NCBI RefSeq assembly: GCF_023556335.1
Contig: NZ_JAIKTS010000002.1
Coordinates: forward strand, 1-64,000
Reading direction: 5' to 3'
DNA from: Stenotrophomonas mori
GTDB taxonomy: Bacteria; Pseudomonadota; Gammaproteobacteria; Xanthomonadales; Xanthomonadaceae
Length of the DNA: 64,000 nt
The stretch's first letter is position 1. The number at the start of each line of letters is the position of its first letter. The position numbers were made by a program, and so were the translations under genes. A model generated the notes under the pieces. It was given only the letters and a program-made list of their open reading frames with translations. It was not told the origin of the DNA and did no database searches. Positions 1 to 8,542 of this stretch are shown here, piece after piece.

Positions 1-1153
1 TGCAGGTCATCGCGGCACCGGCCGCCAGCGTCGTCGACGGGCAGGTCACCGGGCTCAGGCCGGCCAGGGCATCGAGCACCGTCACGCCGCTCAGCGCCAC
101 GTCGCCGCTGTTCTTCAGCTCGAAGGCATAGGTGATCGTGTCGCCCAGGCCGTACGGGCCGGTCGAGCTCACCGTCTTCTCCAGCTCCAGTGCGGGCATG
201 GGATCGACCGTCACCGTCACCACCGCGGTGTCGCAGACCGCCCCGTGCGGTGCGGCCAGGCACACCTCATAGGTGTACGTGGTGGTCCCGCTGAAGCCGG
301 TGGCCGGCGTGAAGGTGATCCGGCCCGTCGTGGCGTCGACCTGGGTGGTGCCATGCGCCGACGGCACGGTCACCGTCACGCTGCCCGGATCCAGGGTGCC
401 GTTGACCGCGCTGTCATTGTCGAGGACCGAGGTGGTCACCGGCGTGGTCTTCGGAGTGTTGCCCGCATCGTCGTCGGTCGCCTCGACCGCCAGCAGCAGC
501 GTGGTCACCGTCGGGCTGTCGCACGGGGCGGCGGCGGTGCAGGCCGGATCGCCCCCGCCGGTCACGCGCGCACGGTTTTCCACGCGGGCACCGGCCTGGG
601 CGGTCGCGGTCACCGACAGCGTGAACACCGCGCTGTCGCCGGCCGCCAGGCCCTGCGCCACCGCGCAGGTCACCGTCTGCCCGGCGACGCTGCAGCCGGT
701 GACCGGCGTGGTGATCGTCAGCCCCTCGGGAACGGTGTCGGTCACGACCGCTTCGGCCGTGGTCGCCGCGGTGCCGCGGTTGTGCAGGGTGATCGTGTAG
801 TCGAAGACGGTCCCGCGCGGCGCGGTCGCCGGGGCGCTCTTCTCCAGTTCCAGTTCCGGTGCGCCGGCGTTCACCGGGATGACGACGGACGCGCTGCAGA
901 CGCCATCGCCCTGGGTGAAGCTGCCGCCGGCCGCGGCGCACGCCACGCCACGGTTGGTGGTCCCTGCGGGCGGCGCGACCGTGGCGGTGTTCTGCACCGT
1001 GGTCTGCGCCTGGACCGGCCAGGACGCCGAGGCGGCGAGCAGCACCGCGATGGCGGTACGCGCCAGCCAACCGGACACGGCGCGCGGCAACACGGGTCGG
1101 AGCACCACGGCGGTGCCGGTGGTGCGGCGGGAACTCTGGCGGAACAGATTCAT
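1..1153 (-). CDS. Secreted DUF11/Ig-like repeat surface protein (C-terminus cut by window edge)
   Basis: The reading frame opens at ATG 1153, preceded by GGGGAG about 4 bases upstream, and stays open to the window edge, so about 384 residues are seen and the C-terminus is missing. A long signal peptide (residues 1 to about 49, ending PVQAQ) predicts secretion. Residues about 95-200 form a DUF11-like beta domain (starting ELELEKSAPA, with TVFDYTITLHNRGT and VVTDTVPEGL). Residues about 220-325 look like an Ig/CshA-like repeat (VLDNDSAVNGTLDPGSVTV, ITFTPATGFSGTTTYTYEV). A second DUF11 domain (ALELEKTV, ITYAFELKNSGDVALSGV) runs off the edge. Such repeats build extended surface stalks. The gene follows the minor-pilin operon in the same direction after a 292-bp gap, so a role in adhesion is possible but inferred. 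Confidence 0.75.
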   Translation of the reverse strand, partial: MNLFRQSSRRTTGTAVVLRPVLPRAVSGWLARTAIAVLLAASASWPVQAQTTVQNTATVAPPAGTTNRGVACAAAGGSFTQGDGVCSASVVIPVNAGAPELELEKSAPATAPRGTVFDYTITLHNRGTAATTAEAVVTDTVPEGLTITTPVTGCSVAGQTVTCAVAQGLAAGDSAVFTLSVTATAQAGARVENRARVTGGGDPACTAAAPCDSPTVTTLLLAVEATDDDAGNTPKTTPVTTSVLDNDSAVNGTLDPGSVTVTVPSAHGTTQVDATTGRITFTPATGFSGTTTYTYEVCLAAPHGAVCDTAVVTVTVDPMPALELEKTVSSTGPYGLGDTITYAFELKNSGDVALSGVTVLDALAGLSPVTCPSTTLAAGAAMTC

Positions 1154-1445
1154 GACACTCCCCAAGGACTACCTGCTCGCACGCCCGGGGGCGTACGGCG
1201 ATGATTTCCGGGCGCTCCCGCCGCGCCCGAGGCACGGTCCGGGAAGGTCCGGGTTGTTTCGTTGCGTTATGGCGCCGCGCTGCCGGCCCGGATCAGCGGT
1301 GTGCCGCCACCCCACCGGTCTTCGACGGCCACCGGCCCTCCCCCGGCGCCGCTCCCGGATCCGCCGGCGATGCACGCCGCTCCCCGGCGAGGGCCGGGCG
1401 GCAACGGAAACGGTTCGCACAGGACGACATGCCGCGGCTCCGGGG

Positions 1446-3716
1446 TCAGATGTAGCGCGACCAGAGCACCGACGCGCTCGCCGGTGCAGTGGGCGTGGAT
1501 TCGCTGCCGCCGCTGCACAGCGGGATCAGCTCCAGGCTGCCGTTGGCCGAGCCCACGTCCACGGTGACTCCGCCCGCGGAGATCACCGTGTTGGCGGTGG
1601 CGTTGCTGCCCACGGTCAGGTTGCCGTGGATGGTGACCATGGCGCCGCTGGTGCTCAGGGTCTCGCCCAGCAGCACGCTACCCTTGATCAGCCAGCCGGC
1701 GGCGGCCAGGTTCTTCTCGGCGATAACGCCGGTGTTGGCCACGGGCAGGCCGGTATGCACCCGCGGATTGCCGAAGGCGTCCGGGTTGGCCGGATCCTCC
1801 CAGGTCACCAGCGCGCTCGGGCTGGCGCACAGGTTGGAAGGATAGAAGGCCCCGCCGCAGGTACGTGCCGCACCGGCATGGTTGGGCGCGGTCAGTGCCA
1901 GCGAAGCCCCGCTGTTGGGCAGGCTCACGCTGCCGGCGCTGATCAGGGTGTTGACCAGTTCGGTGGCGTTGCCGCTGACCTGCAGGCCGGCATCGAACCA
2001 GAGCACCCCCGGCGGCATCTGCGTGACGCCGTCCAGGCGCCATTGGCCGGCACTCTGGCCGACGTTCAGGCAGCCCTTGTCGTTGCCGTAGCTGCAGGTC
2101 ATCAGCTGCTGCAGGAGCGTCCGCTGCGCGGGCGTCGGGTCGGCGAGCGGATAGACACCGTCGATGGCGGTTCCGTCGGCGCGCTTGACGTTGCGGATGG
2201 TCAGGTACGCGCGGCCTTCCGCGTCGCGCTGGAACACATAGTTCGCCATGGCCAGGAAGTCGCTGGCCTTGAGCGGCTTGACCCGCGCATCGCACCACTT
2301 GACGCCCGGCAGGCCCGGGCTGGTGCCGGCCACGTTGTCCTGCAGCGTGGCCGGCTGCGGCGCGGTGGTGGTGCTGAAGCCGCCGGCGATCCGTCCCTGG
2401 CCGATGCCGAACGACTCCCAGCCGGTCAGCTTGACGCCGCCGCCGCCCACCAGTTCGGCGATGGTGGCGCCCGGCGTTTCGAGGTTGCCGGCGGCCCAGA
2501 CCTGGGCATAGCGGCCACGTGCCAGCAGCGGGATGTGGTAGCCCCACAGCTTGTCCACGCTCAGGTCGAAGGCCCCCTGGCGGATCTGGCCGCCGTCCAC
2601 CGACACCGCCTGGAAGGCCAGCACGTCGGGCAGCCGGGCGTCTTCCGGACCGGAGAGGCGCTCGGCCACCGCGGCGACGCCGCTGACGGCGCCGGTCTGG
2701 GGATCGATGTCCAGCCCGGCGTGGTTGAGGTCTAGCAGGAACCGGGTGGCCGGCACCGCCGGGGGATTGCCCTCTGCGGTGGTGATGACGATCAGGCCGT
2801 TGCCGCGGTCCGGCAGCAGGACGCCACGGGTCCACGGAACCGGCCCGGTCGCGGACAGCAGCCGGCCGCCGACGACCGAGGTGCCCAGGGCCGCCCCGCT
2901 GCCGTCGTGCACGCGGACCGCATAGCCGCCGGCCTGCACCAGCGACACCGAGGTGCCGCTGACGTTGCCCATGTCCACGTTCCGCCCCCACAGCGAGATG
3001 CCCGCGGGGATGCTGCCGCCGATGGTGATGTTGTTCTCCGACCAGAGGTGGCCGTTCGCGGTGAGGCTGCCGCCGGACACGTTGGCCGAGCCCTTCACGC
3101 AGCCGGAGATGCGCGCGCCGGAGTTGCCGGTGACGCGCAGGTCGCCGGCCACCACGATGTTCTCGTAGTCGGTGGCGTTGACCACGTCCATGTTGCCGCC
3201 GGTGTATTCCAGGTCGCCGTTGAACACCATCGGCGCGGCGGGCATCGACGCGCACACCGGCGGCGTGCCCGGGCCGCCGCTGCCCGGCGCCACCTGGTAG
3301 ACGACATCCAGGGTCGCGGTGGTCAGGGCGCTGCCCAGTCCGGCCTCGCCGGTGACGCGGGCGCTGACCCGGTACTGTCCGCCGCCGTGGTCGTCCACCG
3401 CGGTGATGGTCGCCGCGCGCACGCCCAGGGCGCCGAGGCCGGACACGGCCTTGGTGTCGCTGCCGACCCATCCCGGCCAGACCGCCTTGTCCACCTGCAG
3501 CAGGTACAGCCGCAGCGCCTCCACGCCGCGCCACGCCGCCGCCTGCGCGGCGGTGGCCGAATGCGTGGTGAGCTGCCGCGACTGCGCGCCGCGCAGCGAG
3601 TACACGGTGGCGGCGACGGTCACCGAGACCGCCAGGCCGACCGCCAGCACGATCAGCAGCGTGGCGACACCGCGCTGCCGGCGCGGCGGATGGAAACGAC
3701 GGCCATTCCTGGACAT
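1446..3716 (-). CDS. Large PilX-like pilus-associated protein with predicted beta-helical body
   Basis: This 756-residue protein starts at ATG 3716 with AGGGGAG upstream, 20 bp after pilW. The N-terminus (RRQRGVATLLIVLAVGLAVS) is a PilX-like prepilin segment: basic residues, a Gly, then a long hydrophobic helix without Glu at +5. Residues about 45-150 resemble a PilX head. After that come many short Gly/Asn/Val repeats (GDLRVTGNSG, GSANVSGGSL, NNITIGGSIP, HGNLTVGSNAT) that suggest a bactofilin-like right-handed beta-helix, seen again near the C-terminus. Ordinary PilX is under about 250 residues, so this is much longer. No PilY1 follows it, so it may act as the tip or adhesin of the pilus. 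Family and start are reasonably clear; function is inferred. Confidence 0.7.
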   Translation of the reverse strand: MSRNGRRFHPPRRQRGVATLLIVLAVGLAVSVTVAATVYSLRGAQSRQLTTHSATAAQAAAWRGVEALRLYLLQVDKAVWPGWVGSDTKAVSGLGALGVRAATITAVDDHGGGQYRVSARVTGEAGLGSALTTATLDVVYQVAPGSGGPGTPPVCASMPAAPMVFNGDLEYTGGNMDVVNATDYENIVVAGDLRVTGNSGARISGCVKGSANVSGGSLTANGHLWSENNITIGGSIPAGISLWGRNVDMGNVSGTSVSLVQAGGYAVRVHDGSGAALGTSVVGGRLLSATGPVPWTRGVLLPDRGNGLIVITTAEGNPPAVPATRFLLDLNHAGLDIDPQTGAVSGVAAVAERLSGPEDARLPDVLAFQAVSVDGGQIRQGAFDLSVDKLWGYHIPLLARGRYAQVWAAGNLETPGATIAELVGGGGVKLTGWESFGIGQGRIAGGFSTTTAPQPATLQDNVAGTSPGLPGVKWCDARVKPLKASDFLAMANYVFQRDAEGRAYLTIRNVKRADGTAIDGVYPLADPTPAQRTLLQQLMTCSYGNDKGCLNVGQSAGQWRLDGVTQMPPGVLWFDAGLQVSGNATELVNTLISAGSVSLPNSGASLALTAPNHAGAARTCGGAFYPSNLCASPSALVTWEDPANPDAFGNPRVHTGLPVANTGVIAEKNLAAAGWLIKGSVLLGETLSTSGAMVTIHGNLTVGSNATANTVISAGGVTVDVGSANGSLELIPLCSGGSESTPTAPASASVLWSRYI

Positions 3717-3736
3717 GGGTGGACTCCCCTGGCGCA

Positions 3737-4408
3737 TCACGACGGGACCGCGGCCGCGGCCAGATTGGGCAGGCACACGGAGAACAGCGGCTCGCCGCTG
3801 CCGTCCACGCGCTTGAGCGACACCCGCTGCACGGCCGGCAGGGTGGCGGCGTCCTGCTGCATGTAGGGCAGGCAGGCCGCGCGCTCGAGACTGAAGACAT
3901 GGCCACCGGCGAGCGACATCCCGCCGCGCTCACCGGCCAGTTCGAACAGGCTGCCGTCGGGGTTCTTCGGCATCAGCGCCATCGGCATGCGCTCGTTCGT
4001 GTCCCAGTCGACCGCGGCGACGCTGTCGCAGCTCTTGGGCGGCAGGCGGTAGAGCCCCGCGGTCTCCACCCGCAGTCCGGCGCAGGCGGACGCGCCGTCC
4101 TGCAGGTAGCGCCATACCACCTGCCGGCCGGCATCGCTCAGCGCGATCCGGTCGTCGAGGCCCGGCGCCGGCTCGACCCCGAACCCGGCGGCCTGCAGGT
4201 CCAGCTGCGCGGCCAGCAGGCCGGCGGCCATCTGGCCGTCGCGCAGGGCAGCGCGCGAGGCGTCGGACGACACCGTCACCATGGTCTTGTAGAGCACCAG
4301 CATCGCGGCGATGGTGATCAGCGAGATCACCAGGCCGACCATCATGCTGATCAGGCTCTGCCCGCACTGCCCCCTGCGCGGGCGAGGCATCGAGTGGCAC
4401 ATGTTCAT
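3737..4408 (-). CDS. pilW: PilW-like type IV pilus minor pilin
   Basis: This is a 223-residue prepilin-like protein. ATG 4408 overlaps the pilV stop as ATGA, which fixes the start and suggests translational coupling. The leader MNMCHSMPRPRRGQCG is followed by the hydrophobic helix QSLISMMVGLVISLITIAAM, as in PilW, which primes type IV pilus assembly in the inner membrane. Position +5 after the predicted cleavage Gly is Ser rather than the usual Glu. The rest is a globular domain with scattered cysteines (SACAGL, KSCDS, AACLPY, FSVCLP), compatible with disulfides. It lies in the order pilE-fimT-pilV-pilW-pilX-like. Confidence 0.8.
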   Translation of the reverse strand: MNMCHSMPRPRRGQCGQSLISMMVGLVISLITIAAMLVLYKTMVTVSSDASRAALRDGQMAAGLLAAQLDLQAAGFGVEPAPGLDDRIALSDAGRQVVWRYLQDGASACAGLRVETAGLYRLPPKSCDSVAAVDWDTNERMPMALMPKNPDGSLFELAGERGGMSLAGGHVFSLERAACLPYMQQDAATLPAVQRVSLKRVDGSGEPLFSVCLPNLAAAAVPS

Positions 4409-4821
4409 TGCCTCGTCGACAGCAGCAGTGCCGCGTCGTCCGCGTCGGCGCCGCCCAGGCCCAGGTCGCCGGCGGCAACCGCCAGGTCGACCCGCTGCGG
4501 GGCGTCCACCGGGTGGGTCACGCCGGCCACGGTGACGTTCGCCGAGGCGCTTTCGCAGGCGATCGCCACCCGCGCATCCCCGGCCGGCAGCGCGATGCGG
4601 ACATCGCGGCCGTCGCACAGGGCCACGCCATGGCTGTGCAGTTCGCTGCGCAGCCGCTCGACCGCCAGGTTCTCCACCTTGGCATCGTGCTGGCTGCTCA
4701 TCACCTTGGCGGCGACGTGCGCCAGGCCGGCGCCGATCACGCTGGTGATCAGCACCGCCACCAGCGCTTCGAGCATCATGTCGCCGCGCTGGCCGCGCGG
4801 GCGTTCAAAGCAGGTCGACAT
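4405..4821 (-). CDS. pilV: PilV-like type IV pilus minor pilin
   Basis: This is a 138-residue prepilin. The leader MSTCFERPRGQRG precedes DMMLEALVAVLITSVIGAGL, which gives a Gly cleavage site, Glu at +5 and a hydrophobic N-terminal helix typical of PilV/GspI-type minor pilins. The C-terminal domain is short and contains two cysteines (ALCDGRD, AIACESA). It overlaps fimT upstream by 17 bp and pilW downstream by 4 bp, so the operon is tightly coupled. The subfamily (PilV) rests on position and on the MLEALVAVLI signature. Confidence 0.8.
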   Translation of the reverse strand: MSTCFERPRGQRGDMMLEALVAVLITSVIGAGLAHVAAKVMSSQHDAKVENLAVERLRSELHSHGVALCDGRDVRIALPAGDARVAIACESASANVTVAGVTHPVDAPQRVDLAVAAGDLGLGGADADDAALLLSTRQ

Positions 4822-5278
4822 GCAGGGCCTCCTGGTCGCCGAACCCGATCGCGATGCGGTGGTGGTCCGCTCCGCCGCCGCAGTCGCCGCTGCCGGCCAC
4901 CTGGCTGCCGCGGTTGTCGAACGCCACGCAGGCGAGATCGCCGACGGCGTTGCCGCTGTCGTCGGCCAGCTGCGTGGTGGTGCCGGTGGGCAGGGTGCCG
5001 TTCCATGGCGCCTGCGGACCTCCTGTCACTTTCACCTGCAAGGCATCGCCGCGACGCTCGAGCCATGCGGCCACGTCGCCGGCGGCGACCGCCCCGGGAT
5101 TGCGCAGGGCCAGCGCCCTCGCCTGGGATACCCCCTCCCAGACGAGGTTGCGGGCCTGCATCTGACGGTTGCTGTCCATCCAGCCCCGGGCGAACGGGGT
5201 GCCGGCAGCCGCCAGCACCGCCATCACCGCCACGGTCACCATCAGTTCGATGAGCGATACACCCCCCTGGTGTCGCAT
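4805..5278 (-). CDS. fimT: FimT/GspH-family minor pilin
   Basis: This is a 157-residue prepilin beginning at ATG 5278, which overlaps the pilE stop as TGATG. The leader MRHQGG is followed by VSLIELMVTVAVMAVLAAAG, a class III signal with Gly at -1 and Glu at +5. The body (DSNRQMQARNLVWEGVSQARALALRNPG) matches the GspH/FimT layout, in which a helix with SQARALA precedes the beta domain. FimT-type minor pilins help initiate pili and bind DNA in some relatives. Here the gene comes second after pilE, whereas in Pseudomonas fimT/U comes first. Confidence 0.8.
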   Translation of the reverse strand: MRHQGGVSLIELMVTVAVMAVLAAAGTPFARGWMDSNRQMQARNLVWEGVSQARALALRNPGAVAAGDVAAWLERRGDALQVKVTGGPQAPWNGTLPTGTTTQLADDSGNAVGDLACVAFDNRGSQVAGSGDCGGGADHHRIAIGFGDQEALHVDLL

Positions 5279-5691
5279 CACCAATCCCCCACCAGGCAGC
5301 CGGACGGCGCCTGCGGACCGGCATCCTCCAACGTCAACGTGCAGCCTTCGAGCCTGGCGCCCACCCCCGTGGCGGTCAGGACGTAGCCGCTGCCGTCGGC
5401 CCGGGCCGAGAAACCGAAGTCCCCCGCCCGTGCGGCCGGTGTCCAGGCGGCAAATGCCGACTGGACCGCGCTGGTGTCGGTGGCGACGACATCGGGATAC
5501 GCCAGCGTGCGCTGTCGATGGTTCTCCAGCACCGCCGACAGGGCCCGCAGGTCCGCCTGGGCGGTGCGGGTCTTGCTGCGCGCGACATAGTTCCCGTACG
5601 CCGGCAGAGCGATGGCCGCGAGGATGGCGAGGATCGCCACCACCACCATCACCTCGATCAGCGTGAAACCCCCGATAGTCCTTCGACCCAC
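5278..5691 (-). CDS. pilE: PilE-like type IV minor pilin
   Basis: This 137-residue prepilin starts with GTG at 5691, preceded by AAGGGGGGA. The signal is MGRRTIGG followed by FTLIEVMVVVAILAILAAIALPAYGNYV, the canonical type IVa pilin N-terminus with Gly at -1, Phe at +1 and Glu at +5. The C-terminal region holds a Cys pair (LEGCTLTL ... PSGCLVGDW) that would close the usual D-region disulfide loop. It is the first gene of the minor-pilin operon. A minus-strand TTGACA-like element and a 25-bp dyad lie about 90 bp upstream. Confidence 0.85.
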   Translation of the reverse strand: MGRRTIGGFTLIEVMVVVAILAILAAIALPAYGNYVARSKTRTAQADLRALSAVLENHRQRTLAYPDVVATDTSAVQSAFAAWTPAARAGDFGFSARADGSGYVLTATGVGARLEGCTLTLEDAGPQAPSGCLVGDW

Positions 5692-5773
5692 GACATTCCC
5701 CCCTTGGATGCCATCCCCCGAGAAGTAAAAGCGGCATTGGTCACACTAAATCCCGCCCCTACTTCGGGGCGCA

Positions 5774-5803
5774 ATCGTTGTCCAGTCATGACAACGATGT
5801 CAA
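5774..5803 (-). promoter_or_regulatory. Perfect 9-bp inverted repeat within a candidate pilE promoter
   Basis: ATCGTTGTC (5774-5782) and GACAACGAT (5790-5798) form a perfect dyad around a 7-base centre. On the minus strand TTGACA lies at 5803-5798, and AACGAT sits 18 bases downstream as a weak -10. The dyad therefore covers the promoter spacer of the pilin operon in the divergent pilE/cutA gap, as a repressor or activator site would. The regulator is unknown. Confidence 0.4.
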
Positions 5804-5857
5804 GTGCTTTCAACCGTATCGGAAAAGAACCCCGCAATTTCTGCGAAAATCCGTCAT

Positions 5858-6196
5858 ATGGACGCCCAAGACGCCCGGCTGGTTTTCTGCACCTGCCCCG
5901 ATACGGCAACCGCACACGCGCTGGCCCGCCACCTGGTGGAGCGGAATCTGGCCGCCTGCGTGAACTTGTTGCCGCCGATGCAGTCTGTCTACCGCTGGCA
6001 TGGACAGCTGGAACAGGCCGAGGAAGTACAGCTGCTGATCAAGACCTGCGCGGATCGGCTGCCTGCGCTGTCGGCCGCCCTCCAGCGGCTGCACCCCTAT
6101 GAAGTGCCGGAGATCCTGGCGCTCACCCCCAGTGCCGGGCTGCCGGCGTACCTGGACTGGATTCGGGCACAGACCCGTGAGGAAGACCCACGTTGA
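5858..6196 (+). CDS. cutA: CutA divalent-cation tolerance protein
   Basis: This 112-residue protein starts at ATG 5858; the upstream in-frame codons lack family similarity. It has the CutA1 trimer fold signatures: VFCTCPDTATAHALARHLVERNLAACVNLLPPMQSVYRWHGQ near the N-terminus, EEVQLLIKT in the core, and the conserved HPYEVPEI motif near residues 84-91. CutA is a small cytoplasmic protein linked to copper tolerance; its molecular role is still debated. The stop codon overlaps the TTG start of dsbD, and the cutA-dsbD pair is common in proteobacteria. Confidence 0.93.
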   Translation: MDAQDARLVFCTCPDTATAHALARHLVERNLAACVNLLPPMQSVYRWHGQLEQAEEVQLLIKTCADRLPALSAALQRLHPYEVPEILALTPSAGLPAYLDWIRAQTREEDPR

Positions 6197-8541
6197 AGAG
6201 GTTGCTGCACTATTTCGCCCCCCTGCTCCTGCTCGCCGCCAGCGCCCTTCCGGCCTGGGCGATCGACGACAAAGACCTGCTGCCGGTGGACGAGGCCTTC
6301 GCCCTGCGCGCCGAAGCGACCGCACGCGACCGCATCGAACTGCACTGGGACATCGCTCCGGGCTACTACCTGTACCGCCACCGCACCCGCGTCGTCGCCG
6401 GCCCGGGGTTCGAGGCCGGCGAGCTGCGCCTGCCGGCCGGCGAGAAGAGCCATGACGAGTTCTTCGGCGATGTCGAGACCTACCGGCAACAGCTGAAGGC
6501 GGTACTGCCCGGCAGCGCCGACGCCGCCACCGGCACGGTGACCCTGGACATCCGCTACCAGGGCTGCGCCGACGCCGGCGTCTGCTACCCGCCGCAGAAG
6601 CGCACCGTGGACGTCGTCCTGCCCGGCGCCGCCGCGGCGGCCAGCGGCAGCGGAGGGAGCAGCGGCGGCGGCGCCCCGATGTTCAACCCGCTGGCGCGCG
6701 CCGACGGCGGCGGCCTCACCCTGCCCGGCGCCGACGGCGCGCAGCGCCTGCCGCTGCCCTCGGAACAGGCCTTCGGCTTCGAAGCGGTGGTCGATGACGG
6801 CAACCGCCTGCTGCTGCGCTTCTCGCCGGCGCCGGGGTACTACCTGTACCGCGACCGCACCTCGCTGGCGCTGGAAGGCGCCTCCGGCATCCGCCCCGGC
6901 AAGCCGCAGTGGCCGGCGGGCACCTCGCACCGCGACGAGCACTTCGGCAACGTGGTGGTGTACTTCGATCCGGTCGACGTCCCGCTGCCCCTGCGCCGCG
7001 AACGCACCGACGCCAGCCCCGCGACCCTGGTCGTCACCTTCCAGGGCTGCCAGACCGACGGCATCTGCTACCCGCCGATGACCCGCCGGGTCCGGCTCGC
7101 GCTGCCGGCCGGGCAGGTGTCGCCCAGCAACGAAGCGGCCGTCGCCTCGCTGGTCATCCCGCCGCTGCCCAGCGGCCAGGCCGACGACGCCACGCCGACG
7201 CCCGCCGCCACCGATCCCGGCGCGCCGACCCCGCTGGTGGTGCGCGCCAACGGCATCGACGACCCCGCGCTGCAGGCCAGCCCCGATGCCTCGGCCGAGA
7301 ACCCGCGCCGCAGCCAGCCGCCCGCGGCCGCCGGCAGCTCCGATCCGCTGGGATGGATCCTGCTGCTGGCCCTGGCCGGCGGCCTGGTCCTCAACCTGAT
7401 GCCCTGCGTGCTGCCGGTACTGTCGCTGAAGGTGCTGGGCCTGGTGCAGAGCGGCGCAAGCCGCCAGCACGCCCGCCGCCACGCGCTGTGGTACACGCTG
7501 GGCGTGCTCACCGCGTTCGCCGCCATCGGCGCCCTGGTGCTGGCACTGCGCGCCGCCGGCCAGGCCGCCGGCTGGGGCTTCCAGCTGCAGCATTCCTGGT
7601 TCATCGCCGCCCTCGTGTACCTGATGTTCGCCGTCGGCCTGAGCCTGTCCGGGGTGTTCACGCTCGGCAGCACGCTGGGCGGGCTCGGGCAATCGCTGGC
7701 CAACCGCCAGGGGGCGACGGGCGACTTCTTCACCGGCGTGCTGGCCTGCGTGGTCGCCAGCCCGTGCATCGCACCGTTCATGGGGCCGGCGCTGGGCTAC
7801 GCCTTCACCGCTCCGCCGGCGATGGCCATGCTGGTGTTCCTGACACTGGGCCTCGGGCTGGCGCTGCCGTTCCTGGTGATCGGCTTCGTGCCGGCACTGG
7901 CCCGGCGCCTGCCCAAGCCCGGCCCGTGGATGGAGACCTTCAAGCAGGTGCTGGCCTTCCCGATGTACCTGACCGCGGTCTGGCTGCTGTGGGTGCTGGG
8001 CAAGCAGCGCGGCATGGACGCGGCGGCGCTGCTGCTGGGCGGCGGCACGGTGCTGGCGCTGGGCCTGTGGTGGTTCGACCGCAGCCGCTGGCACAGCCGC
8101 CGCATCGGCATGGCCCTGGGCGGCCTGCTGATCCTGCTGGCGCTGGTCCCGGTGTGGGGCGTGACCCGCATGGAGACCCCGGCACGCAGCGCCAGCGAAG
8201 GCACCCAGGCCTACTCGCCGGAACTGCTGGACCGGCTGCGTGCCGACAACCGCGTGGTGTTCGTCAACATGACCGCCGACTGGTGCGTCACCTGCAAGGC
8301 CAACGAACGCAACGTGCTCGACCGCGACGCGTTCCGCGACACCCTCAAGCGCGTGGACGCGGTGTACATGCGCGGCGACTGGACCAATGTCGACCCGCAG
8401 ATCAGCGCCTTCCTGGAAAAGCACAAGGCGGTCGGCGTCCCGCTGTACGTGGTGTACGGGCCCGGCGCGCCGCCACGGGTGCTGCCGACGGTGCTGACCC
8501 ATTCGGTGGTCGAGGACGCGCTGCTGCGCGCGGCCCGCTGA
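6193..8541 (+). CDS. dsbD: Thiol:disulfide interchange protein DsbD with duplicated alpha domain
   Basis: This inner-membrane electron conduit passes reducing power from cytoplasmic thioredoxin to periplasmic thiol proteins. It has 782 residues against about 565 in E. coli. The TTG start overlaps the cutA stop. A signal peptide (1-23) is followed by two DsbD-alpha-like domains, each with the C-x5-C pair in a QGC...CYPP context (C125/C131 and C286/C292). A Gly/Ser-rich linker separates them. The membrane domain carries the two redox cysteines in MPCVLP (C405) and SPCIAP (C525), and the C-terminal gamma domain has WCVTC (C698/C701). The tandem alpha domain accounts for the extra length. Confidence 0.93.
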   Translation: MKRLLHYFAPLLLLAASALPAWAIDDKDLLPVDEAFALRAEATARDRIELHWDIAPGYYLYRHRTRVVAGPGFEAGELRLPAGEKSHDEFFGDVETYRQQLKAVLPGSADAATGTVTLDIRYQGCADAGVCYPPQKRTVDVVLPGAAAAASGSGGSSGGGAPMFNPLARADGGGLTLPGADGAQRLPLPSEQAFGFEAVVDDGNRLLLRFSPAPGYYLYRDRTSLALEGASGIRPGKPQWPAGTSHRDEHFGNVVVYFDPVDVPLPLRRERTDASPATLVVTFQGCQTDGICYPPMTRRVRLALPAGQVSPSNEAAVASLVIPPLPSGQADDATPTPAATDPGAPTPLVVRANGIDDPALQASPDASAENPRRSQPPAAAGSSDPLGWILLLALAGGLVLNLMPCVLPVLSLKVLGLVQSGASRQHARRHALWYTLGVLTAFAAIGALVLALRAAGQAAGWGFQLQHSWFIAALVYLMFAVGLSLSGVFTLGSTLGGLGQSLANRQGATGDFFTGVLACVVASPCIAPFMGPALGYAFTAPPAMAMLVFLTLGLGLALPFLVIGFVPALARRLPKPGPWMETFKQVLAFPMYLTAVWLLWVLGKQRGMDAAALLLGGGTVLALGLWWFDRSRWHSRRIGMALGGLLILLALVPVWGVTRMETPARSASEGTQAYSPELLDRLRADNRVVFVNMTADWCVTCKANERNVLDRDAFRDTLKRVDAVYMRGDWTNVDPQISAFLEKHKAVGVPLYVVYGPGAPPRVLPTVLTHSVVEDALLRAAR

Positions 8542-8542
8542 C

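Noticed and set aside
1154-1445. Possible small gene between the DUF11 gene and the PilX-like gene
   Set aside because: Short frames exist on both strands but none has a ribosome site or protein-like composition.
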